DNA from: a virus
Length of the DNA: 30,892 nucleotides
Direction: 5' to 3' (one strand)
IMG/VR virus record: IMGVR_UViG_3300015171_000021
Location: 1-30,892 of that record
The notes beneath the pieces are model-generated. The model was given only the letters and a program-made list of their open reading frames with translations. It made no database searches and was not told where the DNA came from. Every line of letters begins with the position of its first letter. The first letter of the stretch is position 1. This document shows positions 6,680 through 13,182 of the stretch, one piece after another. The position numbers and the translations under genes are program-made.

Positions 6680-7258
6680 ATGGGATCGCTCCTGACCGCC
6701 GCCAGTCTCGACAGGTTCGCGGCCGCGCCGTTCCCGGCGCCCTACTCGACCACGCGCCGCGACTTCTTCGCGGGCGTCGACGACGTCCACGGCGTCCTGA
6801 AGCTCGTGATCGCGAGCGCCACGCACAGCCTCGCGCTGAACATGTTCGGGTACGACGACGACGAGCTAGACGCGCAGATCCGCAAGCACGTCGACGACCC
6901 CGGCGTGTTCGTGCAGATGAGCCTCGACCGCAGCCAGGCCGGAGGCGTACACGAGAAAGCGCTCCTCGCGAAGTGGCAGCCCGCGGCAATGAGCCGCATC
7001 GCGATCGGCACGAGCGAGCACTCCGCCATATCGCACCTAAAGCTCGGGATCGTCGACGGGTACATCGTGTTCGACGGGTCGACGAACTGGAGCGCGAGCG
7101 GCGAGCAGAAGCAGGACAACCAGCTCTCCGTCAGCTTCGACGCTCTCTACGCCGCGCGCGCCCGCACCAGGCTCGACCGTATCCACGAGGTGATGCTGCG
7201 GCAGATGGCGGCGCGCGGCGAGCTAGGCCCCGGCCAGAAGGGCGGCCCCGTCACGTGA
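6680..7258 (+). CDS. Phospholipase D-superfamily nuclease-like protein
   Basis: 192 residues from ATG. One HKD motif is visible: H119-x-K121-x4-D126 followed by G-S-T-N (133-136), as in Nuc-type endonucleases of the phospholipase D superfamily, which act as homodimers because one chain supplies half of the active site. It has no signal peptide, so it likely works in the cytoplasm or is packaged. Substrates in the family are nucleic acids or phospholipids; DNA is the more likely substrate for a single-HKD phage protein. It lies between terminase and portal, coupled by GTGA overlap to a membrane protein. Its role in the phage is unknown. Confidence 0.8.
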   Translation: MGSLLTAASLDRFAAAPFPAPYSTTRRDFFAGVDDVHGVLKLVIASATHSLALNMFGYDDDELDAQIRKHVDDPGVFVQMSLDRSQAGGVHEKALLAKWQPAAMSRIAIGTSEHSAISHLKLGIVDGYIVFDGSTNWSASGEQKQDNQLSVSFDALYAARARTRLDRIHEVMLRQMAARGELGPGQKGGPVT

Positions 7259-7500
7259 CGCTGCGCAGCGCTATCGACGATCCGCGGTCGCACGCGGTCC
7301 TCACGCTGTTCTGGTGCCTGCTCGTGCCCGTCGCGATCGCGACAGGGTGGATCTACTCGACGGCGTTCGTGAGCGCCCTCAGCCTCGTGGCGCTGATCCT
7401 CGGGCAGGGCTCGTGGTGGGCGGCCGCGAAGGTCGCGCAGGTACAGGACGAGGACGCGAACGTCAGCGACGTGATCGAGAAGCTCGACGAGAAGCTGTAG
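7255..7500 (+). CDS. Small membrane protein with two helices and an acidic tail
   Basis: 81 residues, GTG overlapping the PLD stop. Hydrophobic helices at about residues 15-33 and 36-55 are separated by a short turn; the last 25 residues are acidic and helical (DANVSDVIEKLDEKL). This topology is common in phage membrane proteins of unknown role. Coupling to the PLD gene suggests a joint function, perhaps membrane recruitment, but this is speculation. Confidence 0.55.
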   Translation: MTLRSAIDDPRSHAVLTLFWCLLVPVAIATGWIYSTAFVSALSLVALILGQGSWWAAAKVAQVQDEDANVSDVIEKLDEKL

Positions 7501-7503
7501 CGG

Positions 7504-7540
7504 TAGCGTTCCGCGCTAGCCCCGGCCGCGGCGAACGCTA
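7504..7540 (+). terminator. Hairpin terminator closing the small-gene island
   Basis: TAGCGTTC (7504-7511) pairs perfectly with GAACGCTA (7533-7540); four more pairs (7512-7515 with 7527-7530) extend it after a 2-nt bulge. It starts 4 nt after the stop of the membrane protein gene. Confidence 0.55.
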
Positions 7541-7566
7541 GCTGTCGATCGCCTCCGCCGGGGTGA

Positions 7567-7652
7567 GGGCACCGCGGCGTGGGCGCCAGAGCCTCCCGCC
7601 GAACGCCGACCGCCCCCTCGCAATCGCGGGCGGAGCGTGCGCCGCGGTGCCC
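7567..7652 (+). repeat. 13-bp inverted repeat with a 60-nt interior, upstream of portal
   Basis: GGGCACCGCGGCG (7567-7579) and CGCCGCGGTGCCC (7640-7652) are perfect reverse complements. The 170-nt gap between the membrane protein gene and portal (7501-7670) holds this repeat, the terminator and the candidate -10; I see no gene in it. The right arm ends 6 nt before the -10 box, so the structure could control portal transcription. Confidence 0.5.
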
Positions 7653-7658
7653 GACCGA

Positions 7659-7664
7659 TATCCT
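7659..7664 (+). promoter_or_regulatory. Candidate leaderless -10 box for portal
   Basis: TATCCT, 6 nt before ATG 7671 (spacer CCACTC), no Shine-Dalgarno. It is one of the best matches to the recurring TAnnCT signature of this window. Confidence 0.55.
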
Positions 7665-7670
7665 CCACTC

Positions 7671-9140
7671 ATGGCTGCACCGACGCTGCTAGGGGACGTA
7701 CCGCAGACCACGAAGCCCACCGTCGAGATCGGCGCTCTCTACCCGTACGGCGTTCACGGGTTCGGCGGCGCGTCGCTCGTCGACATGGACGAGTACCTCC
7801 CCGACCTCGTGTGGCCCTGGTCGGTGCGGGTGTACGCGGAGATGGTCAACGACGCGCAGGTCGACTCGCTCTATACCGGCCTATGCTGGCCGATCCGCCA
7901 GTTCCGGTGGAGCCTGGAGCGCGGCGACGCGGACGCCGCGCTGACGCAGCTGATCGCGGACGACCTCGGCCTGCCCGTCGTGCTCGACACAGGCGCGGAC
8001 GCGACGCCGCCGCCGCAGCGCCGCGACCGCCTATTCGACCACGCGCAGCACCTCACCGACTCCCTCCGCGGCCTCGTCTATGGGCACTACTACTTCGAGC
8101 TGGTCGGCGAGATCATCGACGGGCAGTGGCGCCTCGACCGCGCCGCCGCGCGCCCGCCGAAGACGATCAACCAGTTGAAGGTCACGGAGCACGGCGAGCT
8201 GCTCGCGATCGTCCAGAACCTCACGATCCACGCCGAGCCGATCCCCGCATCCTGCCTGGCCGCGTACGTGTGGGATCGGGAGGGCGCGAACTGGTTCGGC
8301 CGCTCGCTGATGCGCAGCCTGTACGGCCCCTGGCGGCTCAAGCAGCGCCTGCTGAACGTTGACCGGATGCGGCACGAGCGCAACTCGATGGGCGTCCCGA
8401 TCGTCGGCACGAAGCCGGGCGCGACGAAGGGCGAGATCGACCAGGCGAACCAGCTCGCGGCCGCGTACAGGGCGGGCGACGCCGCGGGCGGCGCGCTCCC
8501 CGACGGGTACAGCCTGACGCTCCAGGGCGTCCAGGGCTCGACCACGAACCCGCTCGAATCGGTCAAGTATTACGACGAGCTGATGGCGCGCCGCATGTTC
8601 CAGATGATCACGATGCTCGGCTCCACGGCGACCGGGAACCGGGCGCTGGGCGACGCGTTCCGCGACCTGCTCGACAACGCGCTGCGCACGATCGCGGACT
8701 GGTACGTCGACCACACGGAGCGCGAGATCATCCAGCGCTGGTTCGAATGGAACGCGGGCCCCGGCGAGCCCACGCCTCACCTCGTGTACGACCCGCAGCC
8801 CGACGTCTCCATGGAGCTACTGAGCACGATGGTCAAGGACGGCGTCGTGCAGCCCGACGACACGCTGGAGAACTGGGTGCGGGATATGCATCACATTCCG
8901 GCGCGCACGGAGACGCGCGCGGAGCAGCTCGCGGCCGAGGCGCCGACGCCGCCCACCCCGACGATCGTGCCGCCCGGGAGCGCGAGCGTCACGCCCGGCG
9001 GGATCGCCGCGAGCGAACCGGCGAGGCTCGGACAGCCGCTGCTCGACCGCGACGGGCGCGCCGTCCTGACCGCCACGGGCGAGCCCGTCCTCATCGGCGT
9101 CGACGGCAGGGCGTTCAGTGCCTCCGAACGCCACGGGTAG
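7671..9140 (+). CDS. Portal protein (DUF935/Mu gp29-like)
   Basis: 489 residues from ATG. The portal forms the dodecameric ring at the head vertex through which DNA enters. Evidence is the family-typical core: an early W-P-I-R-x-F-R-W-S-L-E block, the Y-G-H-Y-Y-F-E-L-V-G-E-I segment, and W-F-G-R-S-L-M-R followed by W-R-L-K and R-x-E-R-N-S-M-G-V-P, closely resembling DUF935 portals. The C-terminus is Pro/Thr-rich and flexible. The frame is open upstream to 7563, but that extension lies in the inverted repeat; the ATG behind the TATCCT box is preferred. It overlaps the minor head gene by 23 nt. Confidence 0.88.
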   Translation: MAAPTLLGDVPQTTKPTVEIGALYPYGVHGFGGASLVDMDEYLPDLVWPWSVRVYAEMVNDAQVDSLYTGLCWPIRQFRWSLERGDADAALTQLIADDLGLPVVLDTGADATPPPQRRDRLFDHAQHLTDSLRGLVYGHYYFELVGEIIDGQWRLDRAAARPPKTINQLKVTEHGELLAIVQNLTIHAEPIPASCLAAYVWDREGANWFGRSLMRSLYGPWRLKQRLLNVDRMRHERNSMGVPIVGTKPGATKGEIDQANQLAAAYRAGDAAGGALPDGYSLTLQGVQGSTTNPLESVKYYDELMARRMFQMITMLGSTATGNRALGDAFRDLLDNALRTIADWYVDHTEREIIQRWFEWNAGPGEPTPHLVYDPQPDVSMELLSTMVKDGVVQPDDTLENWVRDMHHIPARTETRAEQLAAEAPTPPTPTIVPPGSASVTPGGIAASEPARLGQPLLDRDGRAVLTATGEPVLIGVDGRAFSASERHG

Positions 9141-11007
9141 CCCGAGCGCGCTCACTACCTGGCCTTTCAGGCGCTTCCCCACGATCGTGGAGGCCACGGC
9201 CCGCGTCGACTACCCGGCGCTCAGCGGAGCGTTCGACGACGCCACGGCGCACGCCGTGAGCGCCTGGGCGGGGATCCGCGCGCGGCACGTCAAGAGCCTG
9301 CTCGCGCAGGCCGCGACGCTGATCCCGGACGCCGCGACGACCGACGTGTCGTGGATCGACCATCTCGCGCTCGACCCGCAATCCGCGGAGCCGATCTACG
9401 AAGCGATCGTGTGGGCGGTCGCGCTAGGCCAGGCGGGCGCCCTCCAGGAGGCACGCGACCAGGGCGCGACGCTACCCGCGGCGCCGACCCCGGTCGCGGT
9501 AGCGGACGCCGCGGACGCACACGGCCGCGCACGGGGCCTAGAGCGCCTGCTCGCAGTCCAGCTCCTCCAGGTCGTGAAGCGCGAAGGGATGCGCCTCGCG
9601 GGGACGCGCACGAGCGCGCTCCTCGCGCTCAGCCGCGCGCTCGGCGACGCGCCGACCCGCGGCGAGCGGAACACGCTGAAAGCCGGGTCGACCGGAGGCG
9701 TGAACGAAGGCCGCCTCTCCGTCTTCCGGATGATCCGGATCGGCACGCCCGGCATCCAGGCCGCGGAGGGCGACCCGCCGCCGCTCAGCGAGCAGGTCGG
9801 CTACCTCTACGCCACGGAACTACTCGACGACCGCACGTGCGACCCGTGCGGCGCGATCGACGGGACGCAGTACGCGTCGCTCGACGACGCGTCGAACGAC
9901 TATCCGGGCCTGGGCGGCGGGTACGTGTGGTGCGACGGCAGGGAGAACTGCCGCGGCAGTCTCGTCGTCGTGTACGCCGACGTCGCGGCGCCGACCGTCG
10001 ACGGCGGGTCGAGCCAAGCGCAGGCCATCGCCGACCGCGTCGCGCGCGAGCAGATCCAGCAGGACGCGATAGACCGGCGCGCGGCCGCGGACGCGCGCGA
10101 TGCGTTCCGCGGCATCCCGCCACCCAGCGGCGAGCAGCCTCTCCCGCCCGGCGCGCCGCCGCAGACCCCGCCGCCTACTCCGCCGAGCGGACTCGTCGTG
10201 CAGGCGCTCCGCGACGTCTGGGCCGGTACCCGCGTCGACGTTACGAGCAGCGTCCCGTCCTGGGACGCGGAACGGCTCACGGGGATGATGCAGAGCGAGA
10301 AGCTCACTCAACTCGGACTCCGCGTTGAAGCGAACAGCCGCGGTAGTATCAGCGGCAGCAACACCGCGATCGGCGCGACGATCCGCGGCGCCGACAACCG
10401 ATCGCTGGGCACCCTGAGCCGAGCAATCGGGAAAACCGGCCCGGACTCGTTCAAGGCCGAGCACGGCTCGTTCCACCTCGAACCCGAGCTACAAGGAAAG
10501 GGCATCGCGCGAGAGCTGCTCGCGAGCCATGTCCGCGAGTACGACGCTGCTGGCATCACGCGCGTCGAGGTGACCGCAGCGGGCGACAACGGGCGGTATA
10601 CGTGGGCGCGATTCGGCTTCGACTTCAACTTCCCGAGCGCCGCCGAACTCGATCCAAACTTCCCGGCCCTCCCACCGCACGACCTCACCTCGATGCGCGA
10701 AAGCTTCCGCACCCAGCTCTACCAGCGCGTGATCGACACGCTGCCGAAAACGATCGACGTGGGCGGCACGCAAGTCGTGCCCGGCCCCGAACTCGCGCTC
10801 CGCACTACCTATCCGGAGTCCATGAAGCTGATCGACGAGGCGACGCACACATGGGATTTCGCGGGCCTGCTGATCAACGAGAACGGCGTCGAGATGACCG
10901 GGAAAGAAATGATGCTGAAAGGCCCCGGCTGGTACGGATCGCTCGACCTCACGCCCGGCAGCGAGGGCCGCGCGATCTTCGACGCCTACACGCGCCAATC
11001 GAGATAG
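9118..11007 (+). CDS. MuF-type minor head protein fused to a GNAT-like acetyltransferase domain
   Basis: 629 residues from GTG inside the portal gene. Residues 1-290 are a MuF/SPP1 gp7-type head morphogenesis domain ending in the characteristic CDPC (241-244), D-G-T-x-Y and GGGYVWCDGRENCRG (267-280) block. A Pro-rich linker (334-357) follows. Residues about 395-505 look like a GNAT N-acetyltransferase: acetyl-CoA-binding loop QGKGIAREL (459-467), strand VEVTA, then NGRYTWARFGFDF (491-503). The last 120 residues are an unassigned extension. In MuF polymorphic toxins the variable C-terminus after such a linker is an effector delivered with the virion. The 3' part is less GC-extreme (GAA, AAA, TCA codons), suggesting separate ancestry. 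The GNAT call is by motif only. Confidence 0.82.
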   Translation: MPPNATGSPSALTTWPFRRFPTIVEATARVDYPALSGAFDDATAHAVSAWAGIRARHVKSLLAQAATLIPDAATTDVSWIDHLALDPQSAEPIYEAIVWAVALGQAGALQEARDQGATLPAAPTPVAVADAADAHGRARGLERLLAVQLLQVVKREGMRLAGTRTSALLALSRALGDAPTRGERNTLKAGSTGGVNEGRLSVFRMIRIGTPGIQAAEGDPPPLSEQVGYLYATELLDDRTCDPCGAIDGTQYASLDDASNDYPGLGGGYVWCDGRENCRGSLVVVYADVAAPTVDGGSSQAQAIADRVAREQIQQDAIDRRAAADARDAFRGIPPPSGEQPLPPGAPPQTPPPTPPSGLVVQALRDVWAGTRVDVTSSVPSWDAERLTGMMQSEKLTQLGLRVEANSRGSISGSNTAIGATIRGADNRSLGTLSRAIGKTGPDSFKAEHGSFHLEPELQGKGIARELLASHVREYDAAGITRVEVTAAGDNGRYTWARFGFDFNFPSAAELDPNFPALPPHDLTSMRESFRTQLYQRVIDTLPKTIDVGGTQVVPGPELALRTTYPESMKLIDEATHTWDFAGLLINENGVEMTGKEMMLKGPGWYGSLDLTPGSEGRAIFDAYTRQSR

Positions 11008-11010
11008 GCT
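11005..11010 (+). promoter_or_regulatory. Candidate leaderless -10 box
   Basis: TAGGCT, overlapping the stop codon of the minor head gene, 6 nt before ATG 11017 (spacer GGGCTC). No Shine-Dalgarno. Confidence 0.45.
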
Positions 11011-11016
11011 GGGCTC

Positions 11017-11157
11017 ATGCCCGACGCTCCGATTGAGGATCCCGGCCCGACTGACGAGACGCGAGAGCAGGAACGCGCGTGGCAGGTCGAGCGCACGAAC
11101 GCGCTCCGCGCGAAGGCGGGCCTGCCCCCGCTTCCGGAGCCGCCCCTCGCCCAGTAG
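11017..11157 (+). CDS. Small hydrophilic protein
   Basis: 46 residues, ATG start behind TAGGCT. An acidic, Pro-rich N-terminus is followed by an amphipathic helix (TREQERAWQVERTNALRAKA) and a Pro-rich tail. No family recognised. It could be an antitoxin-like or accessory partner of the preceding MuF-GNAT protein, but there is no sequence support beyond adjacency. Confidence 0.5.
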   Translation: MPDAPIEDPGPTDETREQERAWQVERTNALRAKAGLPPLPEPPLAQ

Positions 11158-11160
11158 TGT
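11155..11160 (+). promoter_or_regulatory. Weak candidate -10 box
   Basis: TAGTGT overlapping the previous stop, but with a 10-nt spacer to ATG 11171, longer than at the other sites. Low confidence. Confidence 0.25.
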
Positions 11161-11170
11161 CCGCGTCGCG

Positions 11171-11386
11171 ATGGCGACGATCTACGTGACCCTCACGAGC
11201 GGCGCCGAGCGCGCCGCGTGGCGCGACGGCACTCTGCTCCTGAAGGGCAGCGCGCGGCTCATCGCAGACGCCATCGTCGCCTCCCCCACCGCCGAGCCCG
11301 CTGGATGGGCGACGCTCCCACAAGCCTGGGCGCTGCTACGCGTGATCTACCCGCAGGCGCAGCTACGCACCGACGAGCTACCGTAA
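11171..11386 (+). CDS. Small hypothetical protein
   Basis: 71 residues from ATG. The beginning alternates as strands (MATIYVTLTSGAERAAW, DGTLLLKGSARLI), followed by a helical half with an AWALLRVIYP segment. It resembles a small single-domain alpha/beta protein; no family recognised. No Shine-Dalgarno is evident. Its 3' end contains the candidate promoter for the next gene. Confidence 0.5.
   Translation: MATIYVTLTSGAERAAWRDGTLLLKGSARLIADAIVASPTAEPAGWATLPQAWALLRVIYPQAQLRTDELP
11379..11384 (+). promoter_or_regulatory. Candidate leaderless -10 box
   Basis: TACCGT, 7 nt before ATG 11392 (spacer AACCGCT); its last base starts the upstream TAA stop. Confidence 0.4.
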
Positions 11387-11391
11387 CCGCT

Positions 11392-11517
11392 ATGACGTGG
11401 CTCCGGAACCTCCTGCGCGGCTCGTGCCAGTGCGGGCACACGCGCGTCGCTCACGCGCACTACCGACCCGGCCGCGACTGCGGCCAGTGCGCGTGCGCAA
11501 GGTTCCACCGTGTCTGA
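11392..11517 (+). CDS. Small zinc-ribbon-like protein
   Basis: 41 residues. Cysteines in CQCGHTRVAH (C12, C14) and CGQCACARFH (C30, C33, C35), together with several histidines, form a likely metal-binding module, with an HxHY-R-P-G-R-D-C pattern seen in other short phage zinc proteins. Basic overall. Function unknown. No ribosome site; preceded by TACCGT. Confidence 0.5.
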   Translation: MTWLRNLLRGSCQCGHTRVAHAHYRPGRDCGQCACARFHRV

Positions 11518-11581
11518 CGACCCGTACCCGCTCCCCGCGCCGACGATCCCGCCGCCCGGCCAGGTAGCCTGGCCCGTATGA
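11510..11581 (+). CDS. Possible 23-residue Pro-rich peptide
   Basis: GTG start overlapping the previous gene by 8 nt, stop TGA at 11579-11581 overlapping the next ATG. The product is Pro-rich and unstructured. Only its tidy overlaps with both neighbours support it; it may be chance. Confidence 0.3.
   Translation: MSDDPYPLPAPTIPPPGQVAWPV
11565..11570 (+). promoter_or_regulatory. Candidate leaderless -10 box
   Basis: TAGCCT, 7 nt before ATG 11578 (spacer GGCCCGT). Identical hexamer to 11722-11727 and 24999-25004. Confidence 0.45.
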
Positions 11582-11649
11582 CGCTCTACGGCCTGCTGAT
11601 CATCATCCTGATCGTCGTCGTGATCGTGTTCGTCGCGCGCCGCCTCTGA
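11578..11649 (+). CDS. 23-residue single-helix membrane peptide
   Basis: ATG to TGA encodes one continuous hydrophobic helix (LLIIILIVVVIVFVA) flanked by MTLYG and ARRL, i.e. a minimal transmembrane peptide with a positive-inside end. The purity of the hydrophobic run argues that it is real despite its size. Similar tiny membrane peptides occur in phage genomes; no function can be assigned. Confidence 0.5.
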   Translation: MTLYGLLIIILIVVVIVFVARRL

Positions 11650-11724
11650 CGGAGCGGCGTCGTCGATCGGCGGTGCGCCGAATGCCACCGCCGCCGAGCA
11701 CGCAAGGCGATGCGCGGCGTGTAG
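11650..11724 (+). pseudogene. Possible relic of an HNH-endonuclease C-terminus
   Basis: In the frame of the preceding peptide, after its TGA, 24 codons without a start read RSGVVDRRCAECHRRRARKA and on to a TAG at 11722-11724. This resembles the end of the HNH protein at 536-1072 (RSNGYVDRRCRACRK): same R-S...V-D-R-R-C-x2-C and basic tail. It may be the remains of a decayed endonuclease, or a coincidence of Arg-rich coding. Confidence 0.35.
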
Positions 11725-11727
11725 CCT
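11722..11727 (+). promoter_or_regulatory. Candidate leaderless -10 box
   Basis: TAGCCT, 7 nt before GTG 11735 (spacer AGCGCTC), no Shine-Dalgarno. Confidence 0.45.
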
Positions 11728-11734
11728 AGCGCTC

Positions 11735-12029
11735 GTGGCGAGAACGAAGTACGAGCCAGAGTCGGAGGTCTGGCACGACACCTGCCCATGGTGTGGTGGG
11801 TTTTGAGGATCTCCAGATAGGCGTTGAGCGCGAGTGGTCGTGTGATTTGTGGTGTAGGACCTGTTCGGGCTGGAGCCGCCTGATGCGGTACCCGGATGGG
11901 CTCGTGAGGCTGCGCGCGCCGCGCGCGCGGATCGACAAGCGCCGCGAGGCCCATCCGCCGAAAGCGCACGCGGAGGAAAACGGCAGTCAGAATGCGGGTG
12001 ATGACGGTCGAACTTGTCACGATCCCTGA
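11735..12029 (+). CDS. Frameshifted zinc-ribbon gene (programmed +1 shift or broken)
   Basis: The frame from GTG 11735 gives 23 residues ending TCPWCGGF and stops at TGA 11804-11806. The +1 frame continues at once with EDLQIGVEREWSCDLWCRTC and runs to TGA 12027-12029. Joined, the 97-residue product has a four-plus-cysteine zinc ribbon (CPWC ... CDLWCRTC), which neither half has alone. The junction GGG-TTT-TGA-G allows tRNA-Phe to slip from TTT to the overlapping TTT in the +1 frame, with a slow stop codon in the A site and a GGTGGG purine run just upstream, like the prfB recoding site. A four-T indel or sequencing error explains it equally. Codons here (ATA, GTT, TGT, TTG, AGG) are unlike the neighbours. 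The 3' end overlaps the protease gene. Confidence 0.55.
11988..11993 (+). promoter_or_regulatory. Candidate leaderless -10 box for the capsid operon
   Basis: CAGAAT, 7 nt before ATG 12001. It shares AATGCGGGTG with the site in front of the holin-like gene (CACAAT, 29743-29748). The first base deviates from T. Confidence 0.4.
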
Positions 12030-13146
12030 CGTCGAGCTGGCCGCGACCGGTACTCACCACCTGAAGACCGGCGACACGGTAATCGACCGCGACGACCTCG
12101 TGGCCGCGCTCGAAGCGGCGGAGCAGGACCCGGCGGTGCTCTATCCCCGCGCGAAGCTCGCGCACGAGAAGCAGCTCGACACGGGCGAGCCGAGCTTCGG
12201 TGTGGCCGCGAACCTGCGCCTCCGCGACGATCCCGACGGATCCACGAAGCTCCTGGGCGACTGGGTCGGCTGTCCGAAGTGGCTCGCGGACGTCGCGCCC
12301 GCGGCGCTCCCGAACCGCTCGATTGAGGGTGAGCGGAACTGGACGAGTCCGAGCGGGAAGACGCACCGCCTGGTGATTAGCGCGTTCGGCCTGCTGGGCG
12401 TCACGATGCCCGGCATCAAGGGCCTGAAAGACCTGGCGACCTGGTACGGGCCGAGCACGCCGAAAGGCGTGATCCTGGCCGCGTACGGCGACGCCACCCA
12501 GATCGACGATCCGAAGAAGGAGAGCATCGTGCCGTTCCCGAAGGCGTACATGGAGAAGCTCGGCCTCGCCGAGGACGCGGCCGACGACGTCGTGCTCGCG
12601 AAGCTCGACGAGCTGGAGAAGGCCGCGAAGGGCGACCCGGACGCGATCAAGCTCCAGGTCGACGCGGCCGTCGCCGCAGCCGCCGACGCCGCGCGCGTGA
12701 AGGCCGAGACGGACGCTCAGGCCGCCGCGCAGTCGAAGATCGACGACGCGCGCAAGGCCGCGCTCGACGAGCTGAAGGAGCAGGGCCTGACCGTCGTCGA
12801 CGGCGAGGCGCTCGCGAAGCTCCAGGCCGACGCGACCGCGGGCGCCGAGATCGCCGCGAGCGCGGCTGACGCGAAGCGCAAGGGCGTGATCGAGGCCGCG
12901 ATCGGTAAGGGCAAGATCGCCCCGAGCCGTCGCGAGCATTTCGTGAGCGCGCTCGAAAGTGGCGCGATCGACGAGGCCACGATCGACGCGCTGCCCGAGA
13001 ACGTCGTGCCCGTCGCTCAGCGCGGCGCGACCGAGGACGCGCTCGTCGCGAGCCAGGGCGACGCTTCGGGCCTCGGGATGCCCGAGTCGTGGTACAGCGA
13101 CGCCGAGCTGAAGGTACTCCGGGAAGCCGGACGGCTACCCGCGTAG
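12001..13146 (+). CDS. Prohead protease with C-terminal scaffold (Mu gpI-like)
   Basis: 381 residues. The N-terminal half (about 1-160) follows the layout of Mu I-type and HK97-fold head maturation proteases: KLAHEKQ (H55), then FGVAANLRL, a DW-x-x-C-P-K-W-L block, and NRSIEGE with S107. H55 and S107 are the candidate catalytic His/Ser pair; this is by analogy. From about 195 to 300 the protein is Ala/Lys/Asp/Glu-rich coiled coil, the expected internal scaffold, and the C-terminus (about 300-381) may bind capsid. So protease and scaffold are one chain, as in Mu. ATG 11992 is in frame and possible, but ATG 12001 has the -10-like box at the right distance. Confidence 0.8.
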   Translation: MTVELVTIPDVELAATGTHHLKTGDTVIDRDDLVAALEAAEQDPAVLYPRAKLAHEKQLDTGEPSFGVAANLRLRDDPDGSTKLLGDWVGCPKWLADVAPAALPNRSIEGERNWTSPSGKTHRLVISAFGLLGVTMPGIKGLKDLATWYGPSTPKGVILAAYGDATQIDDPKKESIVPFPKAYMEKLGLAEDAADDVVLAKLDELEKAAKGDPDAIKLQVDAAVAAAADAARVKAETDAQAAAQSKIDDARKAALDELKEQGLTVVDGEALAKLQADATAGAEIAASAADAKRKGVIEAAIGKGKIAPSRREHFVSALESGAIDEATIDALPENVVPVAQRGATEDALVASQGDASGLGMPESWYSDAELKVLREAGRLPA

Positions 13147-13182
13147 CTGATCCGAATCCGAGAAACGAGATAGGAGCCACAG

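Noticed and set aside
11347-12939. 530-codon minus-strand frame across the micro-gene region and protease
   Set aside because: Antisense shadow of GC-rich genes; composition is low-complexity and no motif is visible.
11992-13146. Earlier ATG for the protease/scaffold
   Set aside because: Possible, but ATG 12001 is 7 nt from CAGAAT and the additional three residues add nothing; the Shine-Dalgarno-like GGAGG at 11972 is too far from either.
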